Source: Paenibacillus plantarum
GTDB lineage: Bacteria; Bacillota; Bacilli; Paenibacillales; NBRC-103111
Assembly: GCF_013141695.1 (NCBI RefSeq)
Contig: NZ_WHNY01000092.1
Coordinates: forward strand, 124,001-188,000
Length of the DNA: 64,000 nucleotides
Direction: 5' to 3'
The notes beneath the pieces are model-generated. The model made no database searches. It saw only the letters and a program-made list of their open reading frames with translations, and was not told the origin of the DNA. Within the stretch, counting starts at the first letter, position 1. Each line of letters starts with the position of its first letter. Made by a program: the position numbers and the translations under genes. Positions 16,790 to 25,799 of the stretch are shown piece after piece.

Positions 16790-18010
16790 ATGTCCACTTA
16801 TCATCCGTTATCGGAAGCGCAAGCCATCGAATACGCACGCCGTATTCCGCAATTATTTCAACCAGGTTCTGACCTGGCCAGCCAAGAAATCGGGGATGGG
16901 AATTTAAACCTCGTATTTCGTATAACAGAGGCTGCTACAGGAAAAAGTATTATTTTGAAACAAGCTCTTCCTTATGCCAAAGTTGTAGGGGAATCTTGGC
17001 CTCTGACGCTTGATCGTGCGCGTATTGAAAGCGAGGCATTGATCATTGAAGAAGGGCTCGTGCCAGAACTTGTCCCGCATGTGTACGCCTATGATGCAGA
17101 CCTAGCGCTAACAGTAATGGAGGATTTGAGCGATCACGTAATCATGCGCAGAGGGTTGATTGAAGGCAACCAATACCCGCTTTTTGCTGAACATATCGGG
17201 CGTTTTCTAGCTCATACATTGTTCTTTACATCCGACTTAGGAAAAAATCAACAAGAAAAAAAGATTCAGTTAGGACGCTTCATCAATCCTGAACTTTGCA
17301 AGATCACGGAAGATTTGATCTTCGATGATCCGTATCGAGATGCGGAAACGAACAATATTGAAGCGACTATCCGTGATGCAGCGGAACAACTTTGGGCAGA
17401 CAAAGAGCTTCTCTTAGAAGTTGCGATTCTGCGCAACAAGTTCCTCACCCAAGCTCAAGCCCTCCTTCATGGCGATTTGCACACAGGCAGTATTTTCATC
17501 AAACCCGATTCTACGAAAGTAATTGACCCTGAATTTGCCTACTATGGTCCGATGGGCTTCGATATTGGTGCTGTTCTAGCCAATCTTCTACTTAACTTTG
17601 CTGCGCAAGAAGGTTGGAGTAAGGATGAAGAAAGCCGTTCCGCTTACCGTGCTTATTTAACACAAACCATCAAGGATGTATGGACGAACTTTGAAGAAAA
17701 CTTCCGCGCCCTATGGAATGAAAACGGCGTTGACCGTGTATTTACCGCTCCGGGTTTCCAAGATTATTACATGACAAACTTACTTCGTGATACGGTTGGA
17801 TTCGCAGGAGCCAAAATGGTCCGCCGCGTAGTGGGTCTTGCCCACGTCGCCGATATTGATAAAATTGAGGATGTTGCAGCGAGAGAACGCGCTCAGCGCA
17901 TGGCCTTAACGATCGGCACTGCCAGCATTCGAGCTAACCGTCAGGTAACGACGATTGATGAACTAATAGCAATCGCAACACGAGCAGCAGAAAGAGGTTT
18001 TGTACTATGA
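16790..18010 (+). CDS. mtnK: 5-methylthioribose kinase MtnK
   Basis: 406 residues, ATG 16790 behind TTAGGAGG. Phosphorylates methylthioribose to its 1-phosphate in methionine salvage. Kinase-fold blocks: IGDGNLNLVFRI (nucleotide loop), KQALPYAKVVGESWPL, LMEDLSDH in the form VMEDLSDH, catalytic HGDLHTGSIFI and the metal-binding DPEFAYYGPMGFDIG. Length as in Bacillus. Its stop overlaps the mtnA start as ATGA. Confidence 0.97.
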   Translation: MSTYHPLSEAQAIEYARRIPQLFQPGSDLASQEIGDGNLNLVFRITEAATGKSIILKQALPYAKVVGESWPLTLDRARIESEALIIEEGLVPELVPHVYAYDADLALTVMEDLSDHVIMRRGLIEGNQYPLFAEHIGRFLAHTLFFTSDLGKNQQEKKIQLGRFINPELCKITEDLIFDDPYRDAETNNIEATIRDAAEQLWADKELLLEVAILRNKFLTQAQALLHGDLHTGSIFIKPDSTKVIDPEFAYYGPMGFDIGAVLANLLLNFAAQEGWSKDEESRSAYRAYLTQTIKDVWTNFEENFRALWNENGVDRVFTAPGFQDYYMTNLLRDTVGFAGAKMVRRVVGLAHVADIDKIEDVAARERAQRMALTIGTASIRANRQVTTIDELIAIATRAAERGFVL

Positions 18011-19104
18011 CGACTACGAATGATGTAAATGGAAGCAACGTAATTGCTGAAAATCAAGTGCAAGGTGCCCTGCAATCCTTGCGCTGGAATGGCCAGCAGC
18101 TAGATTTGTTGGATCAACGACTGCTGCCAGAGGAGATTGTTTATTTGCCGCTGGAGACACCAATTGAGGTGTGGGAAGCGATTCGGCATTTGAAGGTTCG
18201 CGGCGCACCTGCGATCGGGATCGCCGCCGCGTATGGGGTATATCTCGGCATCCGCGGTGTGGATGCTGCAGTTGATGGGCTTCTGGAAGAAGTCCAGAAG
18301 CAGGCGGATTACCTGGCGACGTCACGTCCGACAGCGGTGAATTTGTTCTGGGCGCTCGATCGCATGCGTGCGAGAGCGGGAGCTTTGGCATCCGAGGGCG
18401 TGAGCCCGGATGCGTTCAAGGCTGCGCTTCTAACAGAAGCGCAAGTGATTCAGGCGGAGGACGAAGAAACCAACCGCCGTATTGGCGAACATGCGCTCAC
18501 GTTGTTCGAGGATGGGTTCGGCGTGCTGACGCACTGCAACGCCGGCGGTTTGGCTACCGCCAAGTACGGCACGGCGCTAGCGCCGTTCTACTTGGCGAAG
18601 GAACAAGGGCTGAACATCAAAGTGTTCGCCGATGAAACACGGCCCGTGCTGCAAGGCGCGCGGCTCACGGCTTTTGAATTGCAGCAGGCAGGCGTAGACG
18701 TCACGCTGATCTGTGACAACATGGCCGGCGCGGTCATGGCGAAGGGCTGGATTCAAGCGGTCATCGTCGGAACGGATCGTGTTGCGGCGAACGGCGATGT
18801 AGCCAACAAAATCGGCACCTACAGCGTAGCTGTGTTGGCGAAGGCGCATGGCATCCCGTTCTATGTGGCAAGTCCATTGTCGACGATCGACTTGAACACG
18901 CCAACTGGCGGCGATATCCCGATCGAGGAGCGCCATGAGGACGAGATCACGCAAGGATTTGGCAAACGCACAGCACCTGTTGGTGTGAAAGTGTTCAATC
19001 CGGCGTTCGATGTGACGCCAAACGAGTATGTAACCGCGATTATCACGGAAAAAGGTATCGTTCAGGCACCTTATGGTGAAAACCTGCGTAAGCTTTTCGA
19101 ATAG
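18007..19104 (+). CDS. mtnA: Methylthioribose-1-phosphate isomerase MtnA
   Basis: 365 residues. Converts methylthioribose-1-phosphate to methylthioribulose-1-phosphate, the step after MtnK. Motifs: VRGAPAIGIAAAYG, RPTAVNLFWALDRM, the catalytic Cys in THCNAGGLATA and Asp in VGTDRVAANGDVANKIGTY. Translationally coupled to mtnK. The remaining salvage genes (mtnWXBD) are not in the window. The middle of the gene is visibly more GC-rich than mtnK. No clear terminator follows; the next 600 bases are repeats. Confidence 0.97.
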   Translation: MTTTNDVNGSNVIAENQVQGALQSLRWNGQQLDLLDQRLLPEEIVYLPLETPIEVWEAIRHLKVRGAPAIGIAAAYGVYLGIRGVDAAVDGLLEEVQKQADYLATSRPTAVNLFWALDRMRARAGALASEGVSPDAFKAALLTEAQVIQAEDEETNRRIGEHALTLFEDGFGVLTHCNAGGLATAKYGTALAPFYLAKEQGLNIKVFADETRPVLQGARLTAFELQQAGVDVTLICDNMAGAVMAKGWIQAVIVGTDRVAANGDVANKIGTYSVAVLAKAHGIPFYVASPLSTIDLNTPTGGDIPIEERHEDEITQGFGKRTAPVGVKVFNPAFDVTPNEYVTAIITEKGIVQAPYGENLRKLFE

Positions 19105-19121
19105 ATCCTCGTTGGATGCAC

Positions 19122-19309
19122 TTTAGATGGAAAAAGTCCATTTAAATTCATCAACTTCAGCTTAGATATAAGTTTAGATGGAAAAACTCCAGTTAAATTC
19201 CGGCTATCTGCTTCTTTTGCGGAGAAAGCCGGAAAATAGCTGGAGTTTTTCCAGTTATTTGGCTTAAAGTGCGAAATCGGAGCGAAATAGCTGTATGTTT
19301 TCCAGTTAG
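19122..19309. repeat. Cluster of four short hairpin repeats
   Basis: Four related imperfect inverted repeats of about 22-26 bases start near 19122, 19173, 19235 and 19286. The cores are TTAGATGGA..TCCATTTAA, TTAGATGGA..TCCAGTTAA, AATAGCTGGA..TCCAGTTATT and AATAGCTGTA..TCCAGTTAG, each with an A/T-rich loop. Relatives occur at 45.7-45.9 kb in this window, so this is a dispersed family. A GGCTATC/AGCC-type stem (CCGGCT..AGCCGG) lies between copies two and three. Confidence 0.7.
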
Positions 19310-19342
19310 TAGGGTAGTAGCGTGCGGCGGCTAGTTGGTGGG

Positions 19343-19665
19343 TTGCGGAGGCTGATTTGTGTGGGGCTTAGAGTAGTTAGGGGTTCGATGTGATTAAGGT
19401 GCTGGATGTTTATTTGCTGATGTGCTAACTGCTGCTTTGTGTGGTGGTTGGAGTAGCTAGGCGTTCGATGTGATTGAGATGCTGGGTGCTTATTTGCTGA
19501 TGTGCTAACTGCTGATTTGTGGGGGTTGGAGTAGCTAGGGGTTCGATTTGATTGTGGTGCTGGATGCTTATTTGCTGATGTGCTAACTGCTGATTTGAGG
19601 TTGTTGAAGTATCTAGGGGTTCAACGTAATTGAGGTGCTGGATGCAAACTAGCTTACTAATGTGC
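19343..19665. repeat. Degenerate tandem repeat, unit about 78-80 bases, about four copies
   Basis: The marker GCTGATTTGT (or one-base variants) recurs at 19351, 19431, 19511 and 19589, and TTCGATGTGATT (or variants) at 19384, 19464, 19542 and 19620, giving a unit of 80, 80 and 78 bases. Copies share TTTGCTGATGTGCTAACTGC. The strand is G and T rich. Stop codons occur in all frames and there is no start with a ribosome site, so it is non-coding. It lies between the convergent mtnA and AraC genes. Confidence 0.85.
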
Positions 19666-19690
19666 AGGAGTGCATGACTAAATTACCAAA

Positions 19691-19734
19691 AAGAGCTGTC
19701 CAGAAGTAGATTCTCTACTTTACGGACAGCTCTT
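19691..19734. terminator. Terminator between mtnA and the AraC gene
   Basis: Arms AAGAGCTGTCC and GGACAGCTCTT with an inner stem AAGTAGA/CTACTT, A run before and T run after. It is nine bases from the AraC stop and can serve both directions. Confidence 0.88.
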
Positions 19735-19742
19735 ATTTGGGT

Positions 19743-20711
19743 TTACATCGTGCTCACGTGTTGAAGCACTGTATTTTCGCGGTAGGCATTAGGCGTTGTG
19801 CCGTGCGCCTTCTTGAACACGTAGTGCAAGTAATTGCTGGACGTGAAGCCGCTGCGCTCGGCAATTTTCTCAAGCGTCAGTGTCGTCTGCTGCAGCTCGC
19901 TGCATACGAATTTGAGGCGAATTTGCTCCAAGTATTCGCTGAAGGAAACATTGGCCTTCTCCTTGAAAATCCGTTGAAGCTGCCTAGAACTGATCTGCAC
20001 GCGTTCTGCAACTCCTTCCAAGGTCAGAGGACGACGGAAGTTGTCTGTAATGAATTGAACCGCCATCTGATAGCGATAGTTCTTCATATCACGGGCTGGC
20101 AGATTAACGCCCTGCTGTTCCGGTTTATATGCACTAACGGTTCTTAACAGCATTTGAATGATGGATTGTTTAATAATCGTGTACTGACCTAACTGGTTGT
20201 TTCGCCATGCTTCATAAGCGACGAGGAAGCATTTCATCGCTTCATGGCGATCCACTGCTGGCGTATGCGGCAGCTCACTAAGCTGTCCGATGCACGCTTC
20301 AGCTTCTGCCATTTCCCATTCCTCTCCCCAACCAGAGGAGGACATCGCGGAGGTTCCTGCTTCTTCCAGATCCGATAGTTTCACAATATCCACGTGGAGA
20401 CATAATTCGCCCATCGCTTCATGCTCATCCGCTTCTTGCCGATGAATGACACCAGGTGCCGTGACGTAGAGCAGTCCTTCTTGGAGTGGATGTGTAATCC
20501 CATCTAGAATTACTCTCCCTTTGCCGTAAGGTATATAGTGAATCTCGTATTCGGAATGCTGATGATAATTTACGATGGCTCCAGCTGGAAAGGAAGTCAG
20601 ATGACAACGCAATACTCGAATTCCGTAAGCTCCCCAACGGAAGCTTAATTCCAGGCGATCTAACGCCATCGGATTTTCTAGCATAGGTTCGAAGTAAAAG
20701 GGTTGACTCAT
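19743..20711 (-). CDS. AraC-family transcriptional regulator
   Basis: 322 residues, ATG 20711. The N-terminal 150 residues form a cupin-like effector domain (NYHQHSEYEIHYIPYGKGRVILDG split over blocks such as YHQHSEYEIHYI and GEGLLYVTAPGVIH-like LYVTAPGVIHRQE). The C-terminal 100 residues carry two helix-turn-helix motifs: LTLEGVAERVQISSRQLQRI and LEKIAERSGFTSSNYLHYVF. It follows the oxidoreductase gene by 35 bases and is likely its co-transcribed regulator. Effector probably a sugar or sugar acid; that is inference. Confidence 0.9.
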   Translation of the reverse strand: MSQPFYFEPMLENPMALDRLELSFRWGAYGIRVLRCHLTSFPAGAIVNYHQHSEYEIHYIPYGKGRVILDGITHPLQEGLLYVTAPGVIHRQEADEHEAMGELCLHVDIVKLSDLEEAGTSAMSSSGWGEEWEMAEAEACIGQLSELPHTPAVDRHEAMKCFLVAYEAWRNNQLGQYTIIKQSIIQMLLRTVSAYKPEQQGVNLPARDMKNYRYQMAVQFITDNFRRPLTLEGVAERVQISSRQLQRIFKEKANVSFSEYLEQIRLKFVCSELQQTTLTLEKIAERSGFTSSNYLHYVFKKAHGTTPNAYRENTVLQHVSTM

Positions 20712-20746
20712 AGGGGAAACACCACTTCCTTTCCAGATGGTGAGGA

Positions 20747-21763
20747 TTAGTTTGCTAGAGAATCCAAGCGAACTTGGCTTTTGCTAGCCACGGATAGATT
20801 AGAAGCTTCCATTAGCTTCGTTAAGTCTACAGCCAATCCGATATTTTCGGTGGCTTTGGTACCATTTTGAATATGTGCTACCCATTGATCAAACGCTGTT
20901 GGCTTTTCCTCCGGAATAGATTCGTAAGCCACCCATTGTCCAGTCGCTTCTTCCAGCTTGTTCGTGCGCAGCATGACACGGCCATCTTGCTCTGAGTATA
21001 ATACACTGCCTGCCGTGCCATGTACTTCAATAACGAAAGGCGAGAAAGCATTCACAAAGCCTGCTTCAACGATTCCCAACGCACCATTCTCATATTGGAG
21101 CAACGATACGGCATTATCTTCAACTTCTCTTCCCGTCACATAGCCATAAGAAGCGCTTACAGCGACCGGTAGACCTAGCAATAGACGATTGAGATACATC
21201 GGATGACAGCCAAGATCGATGAGTGCTCCGCCACCACATTGCTCGGCATTATAGAAATGCTGCGGAAGCCAGCCATTCGGATTCGCTGTAGTCGAAATTC
21301 CGCCATTATGAGAGAGTCGTGTACGCACAAGCGTGATTTGACCTAATAACTCTTTAGCAACGATATCTTGAATAGCAAGTGTCGATGGTGAATTCAAACG
21401 CGGTAAGGAGACCGTCAAGGTCACGCCTGCTTCCTCAACTGCTTCGAGGATCTCGTTCACTTCGTGAAGCGTAGGAGCAATGACTTTCTCTGTAAAAATA
21501 TGTTTACCTGCCCGTGCAGCAGCGATGATGACATCTCGGTGAAGGTTGGTTGGAGTATCTACAACAACGGCTTCGATTTCTGGGTTGGCCAGTAACTCTT
21601 CAAGACTTGCATAGAAGGCCACACCTCGTGTTTCAGCTTCTTGCTGTCCTCTTTCTGCAATCTCGTCCCAAATCGCAACGATCTCTGTATCCGGGTGCTC
21701 GTTTACCTGTTTCGCATAATCCTTTGCATGTACATGCCAGAAACTCAACATTGCTACTTTCAT
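20747..21763 (-). CDS. Gfo/Idh/MocA-family NAD(P)-dependent oxidoreductase
   Basis: 338 residues, ATG 21763 behind TTTGGAGG. The N-terminal Rossmann domain opens with VAMLSFWHVHAKDYA, an unusual form of the nucleotide loop in which the usual Gly-rich turn is replaced, and has VVVDTPTNLHRDVIIAAARAG and the catalytic-type EK in HIFTEKVIAPT. The C-terminal domain has GGGALIDLGCHPMYLNRLL with the conserved Asp and His. The family oxidises sugars, inositols or related alcohols; the substrate is not evident. It forms an operon with the downstream AraC gene. Confidence 0.88.
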   Translation of the reverse strand: MKVAMLSFWHVHAKDYAKQVNEHPDTEIVAIWDEIAERGQQEAETRGVAFYASLEELLANPEIEAVVVDTPTNLHRDVIIAAARAGKHIFTEKVIAPTLHEVNEILEAVEEAGVTLTVSLPRLNSPSTLAIQDIVAKELLGQITLVRTRLSHNGGISTTANPNGWLPQHFYNAEQCGGGALIDLGCHPMYLNRLLLGLPVAVSASYGYVTGREVEDNAVSLLQYENGALGIVEAGFVNAFSPFVIEVHGTAGSVLYSEQDGRVMLRTNKLEEATGQWVAYESIPEEKPTAFDQWVAHIQNGTKATENIGLAVDLTKLMEASNLSVASKSQVRLDSLAN

Positions 21764-22128
21764 CCTAAATGACCTCCAAATAAGTGACTTGGGTTCATTG
21801 TATCACGGGCATTAAAGCGGATAAATTTCGAATTCGTGACAGATGAAGGTGCAATATTACGACACACATAATTTTATTACCTTACACGAAGATTAGGATA
21901 GAATCTCTAATACGTCAAGTTTTTTTAATGAAAAAAACTTCTATCGAAGTCCTTCAAGGATGAGCGACCGCGTTTCAAAGGTTGTTTTTATCGCCAATAA
22001 GAATTTGTTTTTCCATGTACCGGAAACCAATAAATTCTTATGTGGTCAGAAACTTAAAGTTGATAATTCCAACTGGAATAGTATACAATTAAATAATTAT
22101 TTCTATCCTTATAAGGAGTTGATTATGC
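21764..22128. promoter_or_regulatory. 365-base divergent control region before namA
   Basis: It contains an inverted repeat AAGTTTTTTT-AATG-AAAAAAACTT near 21918-21941 and, close to namA, a 27-base element at 22060-22086: TTGATAATTCC, one variable base, then ACTGGAATAGTAT and AC. In this element TTGATA (22060-22065) and TATACA (22082-22087) look like -35 and -10 boxes 16 bases apart, with the inverted repeat ATTCCA-AC-TGGAAT filling the spacer. A near-identical copy lies before metY at 25622. Confidence 0.55.
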
Positions 22129-23133
22129 ATGTTATTTACACCCTACACCATTGCCGGCATAACCTTGAAGAACCGTATCGTCATGTCACCTATGTGTATG
22201 TATGCATCGGATGAATCCGGTGAAATCAAGGATTGGCATCATATTCATTACGCCTCACGGGCCGTTGGCCAAGTGGGACTACTTATATTTGAAGCTACAG
22301 CAGTCACTGCACAAGGACGGATTTCAACGCGGGATTTAGGAATCTGGGAGGACTCACATATCGATGGCTTAAAGCGTGTTGTCACGTCCATCCATAGTCA
22401 TGGCTCTCATGCAGGCATTCAGCTCGCCCATGCAGGCAGAAAAGCCGTCCTAGATACACCCATTATAGCCCCGTCTGCCATCCCTTTCTCAGATACGTTC
22501 AAAACACCTGAGGAAGCAACACTCACGGACATTCAGGATACGATCAAAGCATTCGCTGATGCAGCTGATCGTGCCAAGCAAGCGGGTTTTGACGTTATTG
22601 ACATACATGCGGCGCATGGCTATCTCATTAATGAATTCCTATCTCCCTACTCGAATCATCGTCAAGATGCGTACGGTGGCGATCAAGAGGGACGATTCCG
22701 CTTCTTGCGTGAAACGGTTCAGGCTATTCAAACCCGGTGGGATGGTCCCCTGTTTGTCCGTATTTCGGCTCATGAGTATGTGGAAGGCGGACTTACACCG
22801 CAGGATCATGTCTATTTCGCGACTCAACTCAAAGAACTTGGCGTCCATCTGATCGATGTCAGCTCCGGCGGCAATGCACCGATCGTTCCGCACTTTTTCC
22901 CAGGCTACCAAGTGCCTTTCGCCGAAGAAATTCGCACCAAAGCCGACATCCCTGTCGGCGCTGTCGGATTGATTACAGAACCACAGCAAGCCGAAGAGAT
23001 TCTTCAGAATCACCGTGCCGATCTTATTTTTCTAGGTAGAGTGCTGTTACGAGACCCTTACTGGGCAAGATCAGCCGCCCGTGACTTACGTGTTGAGCTT
23101 ACTCCACCAGGACCTTATCAACGAGGATGGTAA
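22129..23133 (+). CDS. namA: NADPH dehydrogenase NamA (old yellow enzyme, YqjM type)
   Basis: 334 residues, ATG 22129 ten bases behind AAGGAG. An FMN enzyme that reduces the C=C bond of unsaturated aldehydes, ketones and nitro compounds, thought to detoxify electrophiles. YqjM-class markers: MSPMCMYAS (redox-tuning Cys23 and Tyr25), GIQLAHAGRKA, HAAHGYLINEFLSPYSNHR (substrate His pair), SSGG and FLGRVLLRDPYW. Length matches B. subtilis (338). The promoter carries the shared 27-base element. Confidence 0.95.
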   Translation: MLFTPYTIAGITLKNRIVMSPMCMYASDESGEIKDWHHIHYASRAVGQVGLLIFEATAVTAQGRISTRDLGIWEDSHIDGLKRVVTSIHSHGSHAGIQLAHAGRKAVLDTPIIAPSAIPFSDTFKTPEEATLTDIQDTIKAFADAADRAKQAGFDVIDIHAAHGYLINEFLSPYSNHRQDAYGGDQEGRFRFLRETVQAIQTRWDGPLFVRISAHEYVEGGLTPQDHVYFATQLKELGVHLIDVSSGGNAPIVPHFFPGYQVPFAEEIRTKADIPVGAVGLITEPQQAEEILQNHRADLIFLGRVLLRDPYWARSAARDLRVELTPPGPYQRGW

Positions 23134-23137
23134 AAGC

Positions 23138-23176
23138 AAAACCCCACTTGGACTGCAAAAGTCCAAGTGGGGTTTT
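23138..23176. terminator. Bidirectional terminator between namA and vanY
   Basis: Perfect arms AAAACCCCACTTGGAC and its complement around GCAAAA-type loop, with A and T runs. It separates two convergent genes. Confidence 0.93.
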
Positions 23177-23186
23177 GAGCATACAT

Positions 23187-24071
23187 TTATTTCGAAACTG
23201 GAACGGTATGGTAATATTCTTCCATCGTCAAGTTCTTCGCCTGGATTTCATTCGCAATGTCTGCTCCCACATATCGCAAATGCCATGGCTCATATTGATA
23301 GCCTGTAATGGCTGCTTTTCCCTGTGGGTAGCGGATAATAAAACCATACTCACCCGCGTGCTTCTCTAACCAAATCGCTTCTTTCGTTCCACCAAAACAA
23401 TCCGCAGCTGCACATTTCCCATTGCTGCCGGTAACATCGATAGCAAGCCCTGTTTCATGCTCACTAGTTCCAGGTACCGCGCTGTAAGTTTTGGCTTTTT
23501 CTTCGCCATCCTTTTTGACGTAACTATCAAATAGGGCTTTCTGTGTGGCATACGAACGGTATGCAGAAACACCTGCTAACGGAACACCATCTTTTGCCGC
23601 TCCAGCGAATAGCTTCTCTATAGCAGTTGCTGCGACTTGGCGCATTTTCCGCTTATCAATTTTTTCGCTAAATGTAAATGCAATGTTCGGATAGACAAGA
23701 TCTGTCGGCTCATAGCTGGAAGGCAACGCGTTCTGCTTATTGACCAGAGCTGTAATACTTTCCGGTTTAGCAATTACCTGAACCGCGCCATTCTTAGGTG
23801 GTGTATTACTCGCCGCGGGTGAAGCCGCTGGACTAGACGATGGTTTCGCAGTAGCAGTAGCTGCAGCCGTTGACGAAGCCGTCGGTATTGTCGTCGGTGT
23901 CGCTCCAACACTTGGTGAAACCGTTGGAGCAGTCGTTGCACCACCTGTTGTTGTTGGCACAGGCGAAACCGTAGATATGACATCACTTTTATTCCCGCAA
24001 CCTGCCACAATAGTTAAAGCCATTAGGATCGCGATCGATATGTTCATTTTAGTTTTCGTTTTGTTAACCAT
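23187..24071 (-). CDS. VanY-type D-alanyl-D-alanine carboxypeptidase, lipoprotein
   Basis: 294 residues from ATG 24071; a start at 24095 is possible but poorly spaced from GGAGG, and the signal peptide core begins only at MNISIAILMALTIVAGC. The lipobox VAGC is clear. A Ser/Thr/Pro/Ala-rich linker of about 70 residues follows, then a peptidase M15B domain: SAYRSYATQKALF, zinc ligands in SEHETGLAIDV and EPWHLRYVG. It trims the last D-Ala from peptidoglycan stem peptides outside the membrane. No van resistance genes are nearby, so a housekeeping wall role is likely. Confidence 0.9.
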   Translation of the reverse strand: MVNKTKTKMNISIAILMALTIVAGCGNKSDVISTVSPVPTTTGGATTAPTVSPSVGATPTTIPTASSTAAATATAKPSSSPAASPAASNTPPKNGAVQVIAKPESITALVNKQNALPSSYEPTDLVYPNIAFTFSEKIDKRKMRQVAATAIEKLFAGAAKDGVPLAGVSAYRSYATQKALFDSYVKKDGEEKAKTYSAVPGTSEHETGLAIDVTGSNGKCAAADCFGGTKEAIWLEKHAGEYGFIIRYPQGKAAITGYQYEPWHLRYVGADIANEIQAKNLTMEEYYHTVPVSK

Positions 24072-24199
24072 GTTGTCTTTCCATTTCCCTCTCATTTCTT
24101 GTCTTCATGCCTCCTAGAAGTTCTATATCTTTTCAAAATAATAGACAGCTATTTAATTAAAAAAGTTTCATACCTGACGATCATTCCTTCAACTTAAAA

Positions 24200-24237
24200 A
24201 GGCTGCATTTAGGTTGAGCTCCTAAATCGCAGCCTTC
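24200..24237 (-). terminator. Terminator of metY
   Basis: Arms AAGGCTGCATTTAGG and CCTAAATCGCAGCCTT around TTGAGCT, one base bulge, with an A run to the left giving U residues on the minus-strand transcript. It starts 36 bases after the metY stop. Confidence 0.85.
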
Positions 24238-24272
24238 TCATATTTTATGCGGAACGGGTTAATGTTTCAAGT

Positions 24273-25568
24273 TTACTTCTGACTAGCGATGATCGCTTGT
24301 TCCAAATCATAAATAATATCTTCAATCGCTTCTGTTCCAACGGATAGACGGATAAGTCCAGGAGATACACCAGCTGATGCTTGTTCCTGCTCATTTAATT
24401 GCGAATGTGTCGTGCTTGCAGGATGAATAATTAAGGATTTGGAATCACCCACATTGGCCAAATGAGAGAATAACTCTACAGCATGTATCAGCTTTTTGCC
24501 CGCTTCGATGCCGCCTTTAATACCAAAGCTCAATATGGCGCCTTGACCCTTCGGTAAGTATTTCTTAGCCAGTGAATACGACGGGTGACTTTCTAAACCA
24601 GCATAGCTTACCCACTCCACGGACTCATGTGCTTCTAAATATTGAGCAACTTTCAATGCGTTGGAGCTGTGACGCTCCAGACGAAGATGCAGCGTTTCTA
24701 AACCTTGTAATAATAGGAATGAACTATTCGGGGATAGGGATGCTCCCAAATCTCGTAATAATTGCACGCGTGCCTTGATAATATAGGCAATCGGACCGAC
24801 CGCTTCCGTATAAACAACACCATTATAACTCGGGTCTGGTGTCGTCAAGCCTGGGAATTTGCCGCTTGCTGCCCAATCGAACTTCCCGCCGTCGACAATA
24901 ACCCCACCGATCGTCGTACCGTGACCTCCGATAAACTTGGTCGCAGAATGCACCACAATATCGGCGCCATGCTCAATTGGTCTAAGCAGATACGGACTTG
25001 GGAATGTATTATCTACGATAAGCGGAATACCATTTTCATGCGCAATCGCCGCTACAGCTTCAATGTCCAAGACATCCCCTTTGGGATTGCCAATGGATTC
25101 AGCATAGATGGCTTTCGTCTTCTCCGTAATCGCAGCTCGGAAATTATCAGGATTACTAGCATCAACGAACTTCACTTTAATCCCTAATTTAGGCAATGTA
25201 TTGGCAAATAAATTATAAGTCCCGCCATATAAAGCCGAAGCCGATACGATTTCATCACCAACTTCAGCAATGTTCAGAATCGAAAACGTGATGGCTGCTT
25301 GACCGGACGCCACCGCAAGCGCGGCAGGCGCACCTTCCAGTGCAGCAATACGTTGTTCAAATACATCTGTCGTTGGATTCATAATCCGTGTATAGATATT
25401 ACCAAATTCCTTCAGTGCAAATAAATTCGCAGCATGGTCGGTGTCGTTGAACACATAGGACGTCGTTTGATAGATAGGAACCGCTCGTGAATTAGTCGTG
25501 GGGTCAACCTTTTGACCTGCGTGAATCGCTAGTGTTTCTGGTAAATGTTTACGTTCCGAATTTGACAT
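24273..25568 (-). CDS. metY: O-acetylhomoserine sulfhydrylase (Cys/Met metabolism PLP enzyme)
   Basis: 431 residues, ATG 25568 behind AGGAGG. Forms homocysteine from O-acetylhomoserine and sulfide in methionine synthesis. Family blocks: ETLAIHAGQKVDPTTNSRAV, PIYQTTSYVFNDTDHAANLF, YTRIMNPTTDVFE, SALYGGTYNL, ESIGNPKGDVLD, the PLP Lys in VHSATKFIGGHGT and SLIIHPASTTHSQL. Length and these blocks fit the longer MetY group (about 430) against MetB/MetC (about 380-390). No T-box or S-box is seen; the promoter carries the shared 27-base element instead. Confidence 0.92.
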   Translation of the reverse strand: MSNSERKHLPETLAIHAGQKVDPTTNSRAVPIYQTTSYVFNDTDHAANLFALKEFGNIYTRIMNPTTDVFEQRIAALEGAPAALAVASGQAAITFSILNIAEVGDEIVSASALYGGTYNLFANTLPKLGIKVKFVDASNPDNFRAAITEKTKAIYAESIGNPKGDVLDIEAVAAIAHENGIPLIVDNTFPSPYLLRPIEHGADIVVHSATKFIGGHGTTIGGVIVDGGKFDWAASGKFPGLTTPDPSYNGVVYTEAVGPIAYIIKARVQLLRDLGASLSPNSSFLLLQGLETLHLRLERHSSNALKVAQYLEAHESVEWVSYAGLESHPSYSLAKKYLPKGQGAILSFGIKGGIEAGKKLIHAVELFSHLANVGDSKSLIIHPASTTHSQLNEQEQASAGVSPGLIRLSVGTEAIEDIIYDLEQAIIASQK

Positions 25569-25621
25569 GAATATGCCTCCTAGGATTAATAGATGTATTA
25601 ATTAAACGGCAAAAAGTAAAA

Positions 25622-25682
25622 TTGATAATTCCCACTGGAATAGTATGCTATAATTCTAATGGATAATTATACCTACTGTCAA
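25622..25682 (-). promoter_or_regulatory. metY promoter with 27-base operator-like element
   Basis: TTGACA (25677-25682), 18-base spacer and TAGAAT (25653-25658) on the minus strand would start transcription close to 25646. The element at 25622-25648 (TTGATAATTCC, C, ACTGGAATAGTAT, GC on the plus strand) covers that start point, a usual place for a repressor site. It differs from the namA copy at two of 27 bases. Confidence 0.55.
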
Positions 25683-25799
25683 TATATCATACGAGTTATA
25701 CATTTTGGGAGAAAACCTGGATAATTTCTAGGTATAAAACATAGAAAAATAGCCTGTATTATAAATAATCCAGGCTTCTCCTAACAAATCAAAATAATT

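Noticed and set aside
19343..19665. CRISPR array
   Set aside because: Units are 78-80 bases with no constant short repeat separated by variable spacers; whole units are similar.
21960..22214. 84-codon plus-strand frame before namA
   Set aside because: It runs through the namA promoter and ribosome site and overlaps the namA start out of frame.
25569..25700. T-box or S-box leader before metY
   Set aside because: No T-box sequence or S-box core is visible; only a promoter and the 27-base element.
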